A DNA stretch of 64,000 bases from Xanthocytophaga flava (GTDB lineage: Bacteria > Bacteroidota > Bacteroidia > Cytophagales > 172606-1): assembly GCA_030068525.1 (NCBI GenBank), contig JASJOS010000025.1, positions 45,404 through 109,403 on the forward strand, in the 5' to 3' direction. Positions 27,474-36,555 of the stretch are shown piece after piece. Position 1 is the first letter of the stretch. Every line of letters starts with the position of its first letter. The notes beneath the pieces are model-generated. The model was not told where the DNA came from. It saw only the letters and a list, made by a program, of their open reading frames with translations, and did no database searches. The position numbers were made by a program, and so were the translations under genes.

Positions 27474-27855
27474 AAAGCTGACCAATTGTTATCTTCAACT
27501 CTACAAAATTACCAGGTTTAACCCGATACTCGTTAGCACCCAGTGCATAGCACTCATCCATATCATCCTGTGCGGAGGAAGTCGAAACAATAACGACAGG
27601 GATCACCCCCAACGACTCGTTCGCTTTGATTGTTTTCAAAACCTCCTTGCCATTCATTTTGGGCATATTTACATCCAATAGGATTAAGGAGGGCAGATGC
27701 GCCTTATCGGCCAGCATATCTTGCAGATACCCTAATAGCTCCAGTCCATTCTGGAAATAGAGGACAGTGTCACCTATGTTATTTTCTTCAAATGCCTTCT
27801 GATAAAAAAAACGGTCTTCAGCATCATCATCCGCAATCAAAATACATCTATTCAT
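27454..27855 (-). CDS. single-domain response regulator (CheY-like receiver)
   Basis: 133 residues from ATG 27855 (MNRCILIADDDAEDRFFY). Receiver features: acidic pair DDD at 9-11, phospho-acceptor Asp in LILLDVNMPKMNG (near 59), Thr/Ser in VIVSTSS, and the conserved Lys in YRVKPGN. It ends after the receiver, so it has no output domain and works as a phospho-relay or protein-binding partner. No histidine kinase is in the window. A 13-15 bp duplication (27843-27872) has added an extra in-frame ATG and codons upstream, giving the alternative start MNRCSMNRC at 27870. The stop lies in the 16-bp array. Confidence 0.88.
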   Translation of the reverse strand: MNRCILIADDDAEDRFFYQKAFEENNIGDTVLYFQNGLELLGYLQDMLADKAHLPSLILLDVNMPKMNGKEVLKTIKANESLGVIPVVIVSTSSAQDDMDECYALGANEYRVKPGNFVELKITIGQLYDRWLR

Positions 27856-28075
27856 ACTACATCTATTCATCACCAAATAAGTCAGCTATGTTTGTAAGTA
27901 CCAGAGAGCGCATACTCTCAATGCAACGAAACGAGTAATAAGATCAATTTGTCAGTAATGCAGTCCCCGCAGTGGCTTGTAAGCATATCAGTTGGTGGAA
28001 TCAATGTCCAATGGTCCAAGGAGGTGTTGTCGGTGCACAAAACAATTTTGACCTGGTTTACAGTTTTCTCATAGG

Positions 28076-28471
28076 TTATTTAAACTTTGCTCCTTCCAGA
28101 ATCCAATGATGTGCCCTCTGTTGTTCATTTACTGAAAAGAAAGTGATCTGCACCGGCGAACGGCCATCAGTAGGGCTGCCAGTAAGAGGCTTCACCAGAT
28201 CGCTTAAGCGCCCATGCCAGACCGGGTCTGCTACCAGAGCAATCCGCTCAAACCGATTGCGGTCAACCGGATCAAAAACAGTGTAGGGAAACGGATCAAT
28301 CTGAGAGTCAAGCCGGAAATCTTCCATTTCCAGATACCAGCATATCTTGTCGTATTCCCTCATTTTGGCTTTCAATGCTTCCGTTACGTTTAACCAGTCT
28401 ACACTGTTTAGGAATGTGATGGCAATGCTGATAACAGAATTGGATGAAGGTTGATCGAGTATCTTAATCAT
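28076..28471 (-). CDS. SpoIIAA-like STAS-domain protein
   Basis: 131 residues starting at ATG 28471 (MIKILDQPSSNSVISIAI). It fits the SpoIIAA-like/DUF3478 family: an N-terminal strand-helix, KAKMREYDKICWYLEMEDF, FERIALVADPVWHGRLSDL and the C-terminal QRAHHWILEG. Members are about 120-130 residues and bind phospholipid-like ligands or act as stress regulators; the role here is unknown. The upstream in-frame ATG at 28531 adds residues derived from the 16-bp repeat region, so I prefer the inner start. Confidence 0.75.
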   Translation of the reverse strand: MIKILDQPSSNSVISIAITFLNSVDWLNVTEALKAKMREYDKICWYLEMEDFRLDSQIDPFPYTVFDPVDRNRFERIALVADPVWHGRLSDLVKPLTGSPTDGRSPVQITFFSVNEQQRAHHWILEGAKFK

Positions 28472-28512
28472 ATCAGTAGTTTCAATCTTTTTAACGGTTA
28501 ATAACTGTCCGA

Positions 28513-28560
28513 CAAGTCGATTCACAACCAAGTCGATTCACAACCAAGTCGATTCACAAC
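28513..28560. repeat. 16-bp perfect tandem triplication
   Basis: CAAGTCGATTCACAAC three times head to tail, just upstream of the SpoIIAA-like gene. A further 13-bp duplication (ACAAATACATGAA x2, 28624-28649) lies about 65 bp further upstream. Confidence 0.95.
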
Positions 28561-28684
28561 CAATTTTTGTACCGGTTCTGTCTGCAGATAATAGTAGCCA
28601 CAAAACCAACTATTGCCTATAAAACAAATACATGAAACAAATACATGAAACAAAAATGGCCATGTTCATCCATCACTTGTCGTA

Positions 28685-29596
28685 TCACAGATGGGTTTCA
28701 TTTTCTTGGTAATCCTTTTCTTCCAGCTGAAAAGTGGTGTGGCTTACGTTGAAATTGGCAACCACACGATTTGCCAACACCTTTAGCATCTGATTGTAAG
28801 CAGTACCTGATTGGACCACTACATGGACGCTCATCGCATTCATCCCGGAGGTAAGTGACCAGACATGTAAATCATGTATCATCACCACACCCGGTATTTC
28901 CTCCAGGTTTTTTTTCAGATCCGCCACATTTACATCCGTCGGTGTGCCCTCCAAGAGTACATTGGTGGCATCCTTAAGCAGTTGCCAGGTTCGGGGGAAG
29001 ATAAGCAAACCGATAGCGGCAGAGATAAGCGGGTCGGCATAATACCACCCTGTTGTGAGCATGATTACTCCGGCTACCATTACTCCGATCGAAGTGAGCA
29101 TATCCGAAAGCACTTCGAAGTAGGCCCCTTTCATGTTCAAGCTCTGGTTTGACCCTTTACGCAGAATAAGCATCCCTGCCAGATTCACTGCAAGTCCGAT
29201 CGCCGCTACAACTAGCATGGTTTGGCTTTGCACTTGGGGCGGATTTTTAAACCGTTGATAAGCCTCATAGAGCACATAGACCGAAATGCCAAGCAGGACC
29301 AGGGCGTTGGCAATGGCGGCCAGAATTTCAGCCCGGTAGTAACCAAAGGTCTTGCGGGCATTGGCCTTTCGTTCGCCCAGCCTGATGGCAATAAAGGCCA
29401 GTGCCAAGCCTCCTACATCGGTAAGCATGTGAGCCGCATCAGCAAGCAGGGCGAGACTTTGGGTCAGTAATCCTCCAATTACCTCTGCGAGCATGTATAT
29501 GCTACTGAAAATAAGGACCGTCAGAAGCTTCTTTTTATTTCTGCTTCCGGCAGAAACCTGATCTTGAGGCAAATTACTCATAGCGCTATTACTCAT
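28685..29596 (-). CDS. czcD: cation diffusion facilitator (CzcD/ZitB-like zinc transporter)
   Basis: 303 residues with six membrane helices and a C-terminal cytoplasmic domain of about 90 residues. Metal-site motifs of CDF transporters are seen: LLADAAHMLTDVGGL (TM2, about 51-65) and FEVLSDMLTSIGVM (TM5). It exports Zn2+ and related ions by proton antiport. There is a second ATG 15 bp inside (MSNLPQ, 29581); the first five codons come from a partial duplication of ATGAGTAAT, so the shorter start may be original. It is near the metal-export island but separated from it by several genes. Confidence 0.9.
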   Translation of the reverse strand: MSNSAMSNLPQDQVSAGSRNKKKLLTVLIFSSIYMLAEVIGGLLTQSLALLADAAHMLTDVGGLALAFIAIRLGERKANARKTFGYYRAEILAAIANALVLLGISVYVLYEAYQRFKNPPQVQSQTMLVVAAIGLAVNLAGMLILRKGSNQSLNMKGAYFEVLSDMLTSIGVMVAGVIMLTTGWYYADPLISAAIGLLIFPRTWQLLKDATNVLLEGTPTDVNVADLKKNLEEIPGVVMIHDLHVWSLTSGMNAMSVHVVVQSGTAYNQMLKVLANRVVANFNVSHTTFQLEEKDYQENETHL

Positions 29597-29625
29597 AATG
29601 GTTTACTGAAGAATGGTTTACTGAG
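29597..29625. repeat. 15-bp near-perfect duplication at the start of the CDF gene
   Basis: AATGGTTTACTGAAG then AATGGTTTACTGAG, directly upstream of the CDF start; together with a partial 15-bp duplication at 29574-29596 it surrounds the start codon. Confidence 0.85.
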
Positions 29626-29740
29626 AAATTTTACTGACAATAGATGATGGACAATCCCTGATCTGATTAAGATTTTTTTAGTGTTTGGCCTCAGTAAGGG
29701 ACCATTCACTGCATTACCAACTGGCAGCATACTGCTGGTT

Positions 29741-30622
29741 TCACATCTGATAGTACAACTCATCTTTCCGGTCAATTTTCAAATTCTTTTCGTGCAACAT
29801 CTGACCAATGTTGACTTCAATCGTTTGAGCCAATGTGGTCATAGGCGTATCCACCGGTGAATTTTCAAAAGGATCCTGCATGAGAATGGCTGTCTTTTCA
29901 ATGGCGATGAACATGGTAGGAAAGAGAATGGTCAAAATGATTTCTATCAGCAGCTGGGAATCATCGAGTCCGAAAGGCAAAAGCACCGCAAACACATAGA
30001 TGATCACATGTAAAAGCATACTGTAGGAACGGGGGAATACTGTGTTCTTGATTCGCTCACATTTGCCCATACTCTCACACAGGCGAGCAAGAGTACTGTC
30101 GAGTTGAATCTGTCTGAATTCCGAAACCTGACCTTTTTTGACCAACTGCCTTAGCTGATACATATGCAGATCCAGTAACGCATTGGGTATGTTGATGGCC
30201 TCAATCTGATGAGTATCCAGGTAGTGGCAGACTTTTTCAGAGAACGGGAGCCGTCTGAGCGACTCACCCAGTGCATAGGTCCATATGATCTGCCGATTGG
30301 CAAAATCCTTAACTTCCGTTTCACTGCCTTCAGGCATAAAATGGATCAGCTGGCGAATCAAGGTTCTCGAATCATTTACAATTGCGCCCCAGATGATCCT
30401 TGCCTCCCACCACCTTTCGTAGGATTGCGAGGTACGAAAAGCCAGCAATAAAGAAAGTACCGTGCCAATTAGAGAGGGGATACTTAGCGGTAAGGTAATA
30501 TCTTTGAGTTCAGACATAGAATCCAAAAATCCTATAAAGACGGCAAAGAACATAATCAACAGAATCTGGTATTTTATCAGGCTGATAAAATACCAGATTG
30601 ATATTCTCTTGTTTAAAAGCAT
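29741..30622 (-). CDS. bestrophin-like anion channel
   Basis: 293 residues, four membrane segments. Bestrophin/UPF0187 motifs: RTSQSYERWWEAR near residue 62, and MQDPFENSPVDTPM near 250. Bacterial members form pentameric anion or cation channels in the inner membrane. Length fits the family. The 5' coding region holds a perfect 17-bp inverted repeat (30563-30599) 24-60 nt after the start. It lies downstream of a small 51-residue gene on the same strand and upstream of the CDF gene. Confidence 0.88.
   Translation of the reverse strand: MLLNKRISIWYFISLIKYQILLIMFFAVFIGFLDSMSELKDITLPLSIPSLIGTVLSLLLAFRTSQSYERWWEARIIWGAIVNDSRTLIRQLIHFMPEGSETEVKDFANRQIIWTYALGESLRRLPFSEKVCHYLDTHQIEAINIPNALLDLHMYQLRQLVKKGQVSEFRQIQLDSTLARLCESMGKCERIKNTVFPRSYSMLLHVIIYVFAVLLPFGLDDSQLLIEIILTILFPTMFIAIEKTAILMQDPFENSPVDTPMTTLAQTIEVNIGQMLHEKNLKIDRKDELYYQM
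30563..30599. repeat. 17-bp perfect inverted repeat inside the bestrophin coding start
   Basis: AATCTGGTATTTTATCA and its reverse complement TGATAAAATACCAGATT, with a 3-nt loop GGC, coding WYFISLIKYQI. In mRNA it would form a strong hairpin right after the start codon. Confidence 0.8.
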
Positions 30623-30624
30623 TG

Positions 30625-30654
30625 TAGAAATGTTGTTAGTAGAAATGTTGTTAG
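30625..30654. repeat. 15-bp perfect tandem duplication before the bestrophin start
   Basis: TAGAAATGTTGTTAG twice without spacer, beginning 3 bp upstream of the bestrophin start codon. A second, 14-bp duplication (GCTTATCTGATTA[AG]) lies at 30760-30787. Confidence 0.95.
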
Positions 30655-30794
30655 TAGAATTACGGTTAATGGATGAACAGGAGATATTTAAATCACCTTG
30701 TTGTGTTTACTTCACAGGTGTTTTACTTTGGCTTTAGTTGAAATCTGCTTCTTTCTTTGGCTTATCTGATTAAGCTTATCTGATTAGGCTTACC

Positions 30795-30950
30795 TCATTT
30801 TTTCTTCTTTGAAAAAGGATCGCTTGATTCTGTATTTTCGAGCAGGGATTTTAATTTCAACCAGTTTTTCATACACGGTTTGCTGTTCTGAATCCTTCGG
30901 GCGGCGCGCCTGAATAAATTATCGAGTTGATCATTAGGTAAAAAATTCAT
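30795..30950 (-). CDS. 51-residue protein (possible)
   Basis: Sequence begins MNFLPNDQLDNLFRRAARR and ends SSDPFSKKKK, with GC-rich arginine codons in the middle. The phrase DxLFRRAA occurs at the start of some Bacteroidota anti-sigma or barrel-associated proteins, which makes it look like a genuine short gene or a remnant of one. I found no Shine-Dalgarno-like run. It lies upstream of the bestrophin gene on the same strand. Confidence 0.4.
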   Translation of the reverse strand: MNFLPNDQLDNLFRRAARRIQNSKPCMKNWLKLKSLLENTESSDPFSKKKK

Positions 30951-31120
30951 AGGGCTAAGCATTAAATGATTGTTGTCAATTGATTGATATTAAGCATGTT
31001 TACCAACATTCCATAGTGATTGGCAGCACTGCTCTGTAAAGCTCTAGCTGAGCATACGGCCGGGTATATATTTGATCACATACCCTGTTATTTACATATC
31101 CGGTTATCTGATTTCACGGC

Positions 31121-34100
31121 TTACCGCAGAATATACATCTTACCAAATTCCTTCTTGAATGCTTTATCCGCAGCAGTAGCTCGTCGTTCAATATCCTGTC
31201 CATTGATGCGCGTGAATACGCGATACAAGTAAACACCGTTGGCGAGTTTATCACCAAACTCGTCCGAGCCATCCCATACAAACGTACTCACGTTGTTTCC
31301 AATACGAACCGGACCTAGTTCATCCTGTGTAATTTCACGCACTACTTTACCCGATACAGTCATGATCTGAATCTTAATCTGGTCAGGTACAGCCGCTCCC
31401 GTCAACGTAAACACAAAGCGGGTACTGGTCGAGAATGGATTCGGATACGGATAAAAATGCGTGATGGTCGATTCGTTCACTACTTCAAAGTTAATTCGAT
31501 AGGGTTGCAATCCGGCTTTATTGTTTGCCAAATCAGAACCATGTACTTCCAGTGTATAGATCCCATCGGCCAGTTTTGGTGCTTGCCATTCAAGACGAAA
31601 ATCGTTGTCTGGACCAGCAGGAACCCAGCGCAATGTTCCCTGCAGCTCGTTGATATTTGTGAGTTTCTCACTACCGGGTTGCTTCAGGTAGATAAAGATT
31701 CCGCTCGTATCTTTTCGAATCAGCACACTGTTTTCATCTTTCAAACGTATTCCAACTAGTGGTGTAGGTGATACGATTTCCCCATCCAGGATGCGCTGTC
31801 CGTCAAAAGTCACTTCCATCACTGGATTCAGTTTATCCACATTCACCGAAAACGGAATGGTAAGAACGTTGTTGGAATAACTTTGTTCAGCTAATATACG
31901 CGGATTGACAAAAACCTGAAGCTCATTTGCTCCACCCAAGGCAGAGGTAGATACTGGGATTGTAAATCGAACGGTATCCCCGTTGGCAGCAACGGGCCGG
32001 ATTTTAAACGTTTTCTTTGTCGATTTCCGACTTTCGGAATTCAAAACAGTGTATTCTACCGTCAGAGAGTCCTTAAACGCACGTGGAGAAATGTTCTGAA
32101 AAACAACCGGAATAGTAAAGGTGGCTCCTTCAGCCTGTTCGGTTATTTTGTAGGCATCTGTCGCAACCATGCTGGTGTTAATCAGCCCTTCAGGAACCCC
32201 TTCATAAATTACCTGCCATTTTTTCAATTGAGGTGGAGTCAGATTGGTTGCATCTTTTGCCTGCAAGCGAAGCTTTAAATACGGATATTGACCTGAATTA
32301 ATAAAATCAATTGGCAAGGGGCTTGTTTTAACATTGCTGTACACAACCGTTTCGTTGCCTTGCAGATCCAACCCTACAATATCCAATTGCCATTGATCAG
32401 TCACAGGCGTTTCTGAAGTCCGGATGGCATGATAAGCAGTACCCCAAAGTGATGCGGGACCTATTAAAGAAGAAGTGATCACGCCATTGTCAGCACTACC
32501 CTGTACGGTGTGCTGCAAAGTCAATGCTTGCTTAGCCGCAGCAATACTCCCCGAATAATCTGGATAAATTTCTGTTGCTTTTCCTGACAAAGCTCCTTTC
32601 TGACCTATAATGATATAAGGATCTCCGGTTTTCAGATTAGCAACTTTAGCAGGATCACCACCTAGAGAAACAAGCAATTGTTTTAAAGGGGGCGACCAGT
32701 TCGAAAAGTCAATAGAACCTGTGGTAAACAAGAGAATATAATCTTTGTCGCTTACTTTATTGATAAAATCAGCCAAGCCGCCACTGTTAATGTAATTATT
32801 TGTTAGATAATGTGCAGCAAAAGGTTCTCGCGCACAGCTCAAGCCAGGTACTACGAGATAAGGTTGCGCCGTTGTTCTTCTGAACGCTACTGCAACAACT
32901 ACGTTTGTATCATTGCTAATCAAATTTCCATATTCATCATACACAGTATTGCAACCGCCACCAGCCACAACAGCGCCACCATTCAATGATAAGGTTGCCT
33001 GCTTATAGGCATTCGACTGATTTTGATAGCCATAGGTTTTGACTTCTACAGCCATAGTACTTCCCGTAAATTCCCACTGTTCGTTTGTGGTATTACGAGC
33101 TACATTTACCAAACCTGCTTTGGAAAACTGGGGAAACTTGGTTTGTGACCAACCTTCAGGGCTTTTGTTTATGTAAATAAAGGAGCTTTCTGTCCAGCTA
33201 TTGTCTTTGTCAATAGGCCGGTCAGCCAGACTAATACGCCAGTAATATACGGTGCTATCATGGGAGGTTGCATTGCTAATCAAGTTAGTCTCCCAATTGA
33301 TGAGCAAGTTGCCGGTTACTGTCGTTTCTTTCTTGGCAGGACTATCAAATGTATGAGCAGTATCGAGTTCTATTTTATAAGAACGGTTTTCCAGGGGAGT
33401 AATGGTTGATTGAGCTACAAATCGTACCGGTTGCGAGCTTACAATGCTATACTCTTTCGGAAATAAGGGAATGGCACCTACTGCCGGAACATCAATTTCA
33501 CGTGAGGCCTGATTGTTTTGCTCGTTAAACTCATCTATTTCGTTTTTAGCATCGATATAAACCGTAAAGGTTTGGGCTCCACCTGCAAACCGTTGGGTGT
33601 TACGAATGGTAAAGTAAAGAGTATCTCGATACGAAACAGGGGGATAATAGAGCGTATCCATTGTTTGAACAGTTCCATCCCCAAATTTGCGAGTCACTGT
33701 TACTGCAAATTTTTTGTTCAGCAACTTCCCATAATTAGCCACAACGATTCCTAACTGAAATGAATCCAATGCTGCTGTCAACGGTTCGTTGGAAAACGTT
33801 TTCGTAAATATTCCTGATTCATTTACAGCGTAATCGGGCTTTGTAAACGGAATTAATGCCACTGCGGGATCGCCTTGCAAAACAATCTGCTCCGCATGAG
33901 TAAGACCCAATGTCCAGTTGGCCATTGAGTTTACATACCGTTTAATAGTCTCCTGTTGCACTTTTCCTATCGGCTTGCCTAACATTGTACTGTCAGCAAA
34001 AGCAGTATTGTAAAAGGTATAACAATATGAGTGAAGTTCACTGGCATACCCAAACGATGAATGTGCAATCCAAGCGACTGCACCTTTATCTGATCTACGC

Positions 34101-36199
34101 ATCGTCCAATCTTCAGCATAAGTATATTCAGTATTAAATACATCACCTGATTGGCAACCATTTACAATAAAAAAAGGATACTTTTCTTTATTCCGATATC
34201 CCAGATATTCTGTAGATACATATCCGATCTCAATGTCATTGATGTTTCTACCTGAGTGACCAAACATGGTAGCGAGTGAAACACCCTCATTTAGTTGTTG
34301 GGAGACATTGATTTTCTCTACCTCATCGCCTGTTGCTTTGGAAAATGATTGCACAAACCCTCCAAAATACTTACCCGTCACAATGGCTTTATAGCTATCG
34401 ATGAAGGACTTGAATGTTGTTACTTCGCCACTAGTGCGGCCACCAGATAAATGCAGGATATTTTTGCGCCAGGGAGCATCTGGGCTTACTTGCTCATGTT
34501 CTTTTACTTTTGTTAAGTAGTTCAGTACTTGTTGAGGTGTTAAGGCACTAATACGGCCAGTTCCAAGTGCAGGCACAAGCTCTTTTCCACTTATTGCATC
34601 TGAAAAAAGAAAATCAGAGCCAGGTGTTCCAATGGCAGGAACCAGATCTGTAATAGCATTGGTGGGTGGTGCAACGCCCTCTCGTCCTCCAACCCATCCC
34701 GATTGGCGCCCTGGAGAATAACGCACAAATTCGGGCGACAGCCCCCTACCAACAATAAATAGATATTCTGGACGAGAAGATTTGGCTATCCAACGCACAA
34801 ACCGGACAATGGCCAGCGGAGTATATTCTCCGTAACTAAACTGATTGTATAGCTGATCAATATTGGCAACCACCGTATCATGTTTTCCACCGGCAATAGA
34901 GGCTCGATAGTCAGCATAGGCTTGCACAGGATCACTTACATCGCCGATGGGATTGCGCAAAACAGGGTGGGTGATGATCAGGTAAGTGGGTCTTGATGCA
35001 TTGAAATTCCGGAAGGTCACTTTGGAAATAGTACTTGTCACCGGACTAGTACCTGCATTAGCCAAAATTGCTTGTGCATTTGAAACAGTAGTACTCAGCT
35101 TTCCATTAATAAGCGTAGATGTTATACGCCGTAAACTATTTTCATCTGTAATATCATATAGAGTAGTACCTTCAGCAGGATTTCCAATCTCAACATATCG
35201 CTGACTAGAGCCTGCCATCTCTAAGTTAAATATCTTTTGCGTCCCATTATCCATAACCCATTGTTGCGGATAGAGTAAGCGAATAAAAGAGACTGAGGCT
35301 GCGTCTGCTTCACCAACACCTGCCACTCCATTGACGCGCATTCGAACCGTTAAATTGCCTGCGTTAATGTCTGTTGGCTCAATAGTTCCCGAATATTTGC
35401 TATTGGAATGGTATTGAAAGGTCAAACTGCCTAAGGAACGCATAGAACTAGCGGAGGGGCCAGCAAAAATTTCAACATTGTGCGGATAATTGTTCCGTCC
35501 AGTAACCAGTACTTCCAATTTAGGTTTCACTGTAGGTGAACCAACATTTGTTAAACCTGTTAGGGTATAATCTACACTTTCAAACTTATTTTTTCTTGCG
35601 CCAGTCCATCCCTCGCCATAATCATAGAAACTATGCGATGCTTTAGCAGTCCCTAAATATTCAGGATATAGCTTTCCTTCATCATATTCACTGGTCAGGA
35701 GAAGAAGTTTTTCGTCCCAATGGTAACTTTCAGCTGGCAAGTTGTTGGTGTTGGCTTCTGTGACTGTTGGCATGCGTTTGCCCAACCCATTGTCAAGACG
35801 CCAGGTTAAGAAATAGTACGTGGTGTCAGAATATAAACTGAAATACTTGTGTGGTTGGGCATTAGTAGGACGATAAAGTTCTGAATCCAGTGTTCCATCA
35901 TTGCCTTTGCCATAAAACTCAATGTAGTCGTTCTCATTAAAAAATGCATCTGCTTCTCCTGAAACTGTAATAGCTTGCTCTACCCCTCGATGAAATATCT
36001 GAATGCGACGCGGATCGACATTTGCTAGCGGAAGACCTAATTGTTGTAATTCCTGATAGGTAAGCCGATACATTCCGCGTTGGGTGATGGGTATTTTGTA
36101 GTATTGCTGAGCATAATTAATCCACTCATTTCCATAATTTTGGCCAAAAGAATTAATTGTCAGCAGGCAAAAACCAACAGGTAGAGCCAATCTGATCAT
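31121..36199 (-). CDS. porU2: type IX secretion C25 peptidase, PorU2-like putative sortase
   Basis: 1692 residues from ATG 36199 (MIRLALPVGFCLLTINSFGQ), chosen because it opens a signal peptide; upstream in-frame codons (to 36523) do not. After a beta-rich N-terminal part (SQRYVE..., propeptide-like) comes a gingipain C25 domain, with the His in TMFGHSGRN and the Cys in VNGCQSGDVF. Then come several Ig-like CARDB-type domains and a C-terminal sorting domain with YPNPFS and DG-DE-G-KLANGVYLYRV. PorU releases T9SS cargo and anchors it to A-LPS; PorU2 is a large relative of unknown exact role. Length fits PorU2 forms (about 1600-1800). Confidence 0.85.
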   Translation of the reverse strand: MIRLALPVGFCLLTINSFGQNYGNEWINYAQQYYKIPITQRGMYRLTYQELQQLGLPLANVDPRRIQIFHRGVEQAITVSGEADAFFNENDYIEFYGKGNDGTLDSELYRPTNAQPHKYFSLYSDTTYYFLTWRLDNGLGKRMPTVTEANTNNLPAESYHWDEKLLLLTSEYDEGKLYPEYLGTAKASHSFYDYGEGWTGARKNKFESVDYTLTGLTNVGSPTVKPKLEVLVTGRNNYPHNVEIFAGPSASSMRSLGSLTFQYHSNSKYSGTIEPTDINAGNLTVRMRVNGVAGVGEADAASVSFIRLLYPQQWVMDNGTQKIFNLEMAGSSQRYVEIGNPAEGTTLYDITDENSLRRITSTLINGKLSTTVSNAQAILANAGTSPVTSTISKVTFRNFNASRPTYLIITHPVLRNPIGDVSDPVQAYADYRASIAGGKHDTVVANIDQLYNQFSYGEYTPLAIVRFVRWIAKSSRPEYLFIVGRGLSPEFVRYSPGRQSGWVGGREGVAPPTNAITDLVPAIGTPGSDFLFSDAISGKELVPALGTGRISALTPQQVLNYLTKVKEHEQVSPDAPWRKNILHLSGGRTSGEVTTFKSFIDSYKAIVTGKYFGGFVQSFSKATGDEVEKINVSQQLNEGVSLATMFGHSGRNINDIEIGYVSTEYLGYRNKEKYPFFIVNGCQSGDVFNTEYTYAEDWTMRRSDKGAVAWIAHSSFGYASELHSYCYTFYNTAFADSTMLGKPIGKVQQETIKRYVNSMANWTLGLTHAEQIVLQGDPAVALIPFTKPDYAVNESGIFTKTFSNEPLTAALDSFQLGIVVANYGKLLNKKFAVTVTRKFGDGTVQTMDTLYYPPVSYRDTLYFTIRNTQRFAGGAQTFTVYIDAKNEIDEFNEQNNQASREIDVPAVGAIPLFPKEYSIVSSQPVRFVAQSTITPLENRSYKIELDTAHTFDSPAKKETTVTGNLLINWETNLISNATSHDSTVYYWRISLADRPIDKDNSWTESSFIYINKSPEGWSQTKFPQFSKAGLVNVARNTTNEQWEFTGSTMAVEVKTYGYQNQSNAYKQATLSLNGGAVVAGGGCNTVYDEYGNLISNDTNVVVAVAFRRTTAQPYLVVPGLSCAREPFAAHYLTNNYINSGGLADFINKVSDKDYILLFTTGSIDFSNWSPPLKQLLVSLGGDPAKVANLKTGDPYIIIGQKGALSGKATEIYPDYSGSIAAAKQALTLQHTVQGSADNGVITSSLIGPASLWGTAYHAIRTSETPVTDQWQLDIVGLDLQGNETVVYSNVKTSPLPIDFINSGQYPYLKLRLQAKDATNLTPPQLKKWQVIYEGVPEGLINTSMVATDAYKITEQAEGATFTIPVVFQNISPRAFKDSLTVEYTVLNSESRKSTKKTFKIRPVAANGDTVRFTIPVSTSALGGANELQVFVNPRILAEQSYSNNVLTIPFSVNVDKLNPVMEVTFDGQRILDGEIVSPTPLVGIRLKDENSVLIRKDTSGIFIYLKQPGSEKLTNINELQGTLRWVPAGPDNDFRLEWQAPKLADGIYTLEVHGSDLANNKAGLQPYRINFEVVNESTITHFYPYPNPFSTSTRFVFTLTGAAVPDQIKIQIMTVSGKVVREITQDELGPVRIGNNVSTFVWDGSDEFGDKLANGVYLYRVFTRINGQDIERRATAADKAFKKEFGKMYILR

Positions 36200-36555
36200 T
36201 AATGCAATCCTGACAAGAAACAAGACAATAAATCTACTTTCCCCGAAAGGGATCAATTGATCCGTACAACAGCTTGATGCAGGGCTGATGGGATAAAAAT
36301 TCTGATTCTGCCGGTACAGATCCATTCGGGTTTGATTCTTTCTGTTTTCAATCCCCCAACAAATACCTCTTGTGCAGCAGGCATTCATGCCTGCAGGTAT
36401 GACATGGCAGTAGCTGGGTTCGGAACAGTTTTTACAAACAAGGAACGTTCCAAACGTGTATCTACGGACAAGGCTGTATTTGCAGCAGGTAATCGGCATG
36501 TCGAAATAGTATTTTTCAGTCAATTCACTTTGTCATTTGAAATCACCCGGCAAAA
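36200..36555. other. intergenic region with a short hairpin
   Basis: No gene is supported here. GCAGGCAT/ATGCCTGC (36379-36396) forms a short stem. The minus-strand codons upstream of 36199 are continuous but of odd, cysteine-rich composition. Confidence 0.5.
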
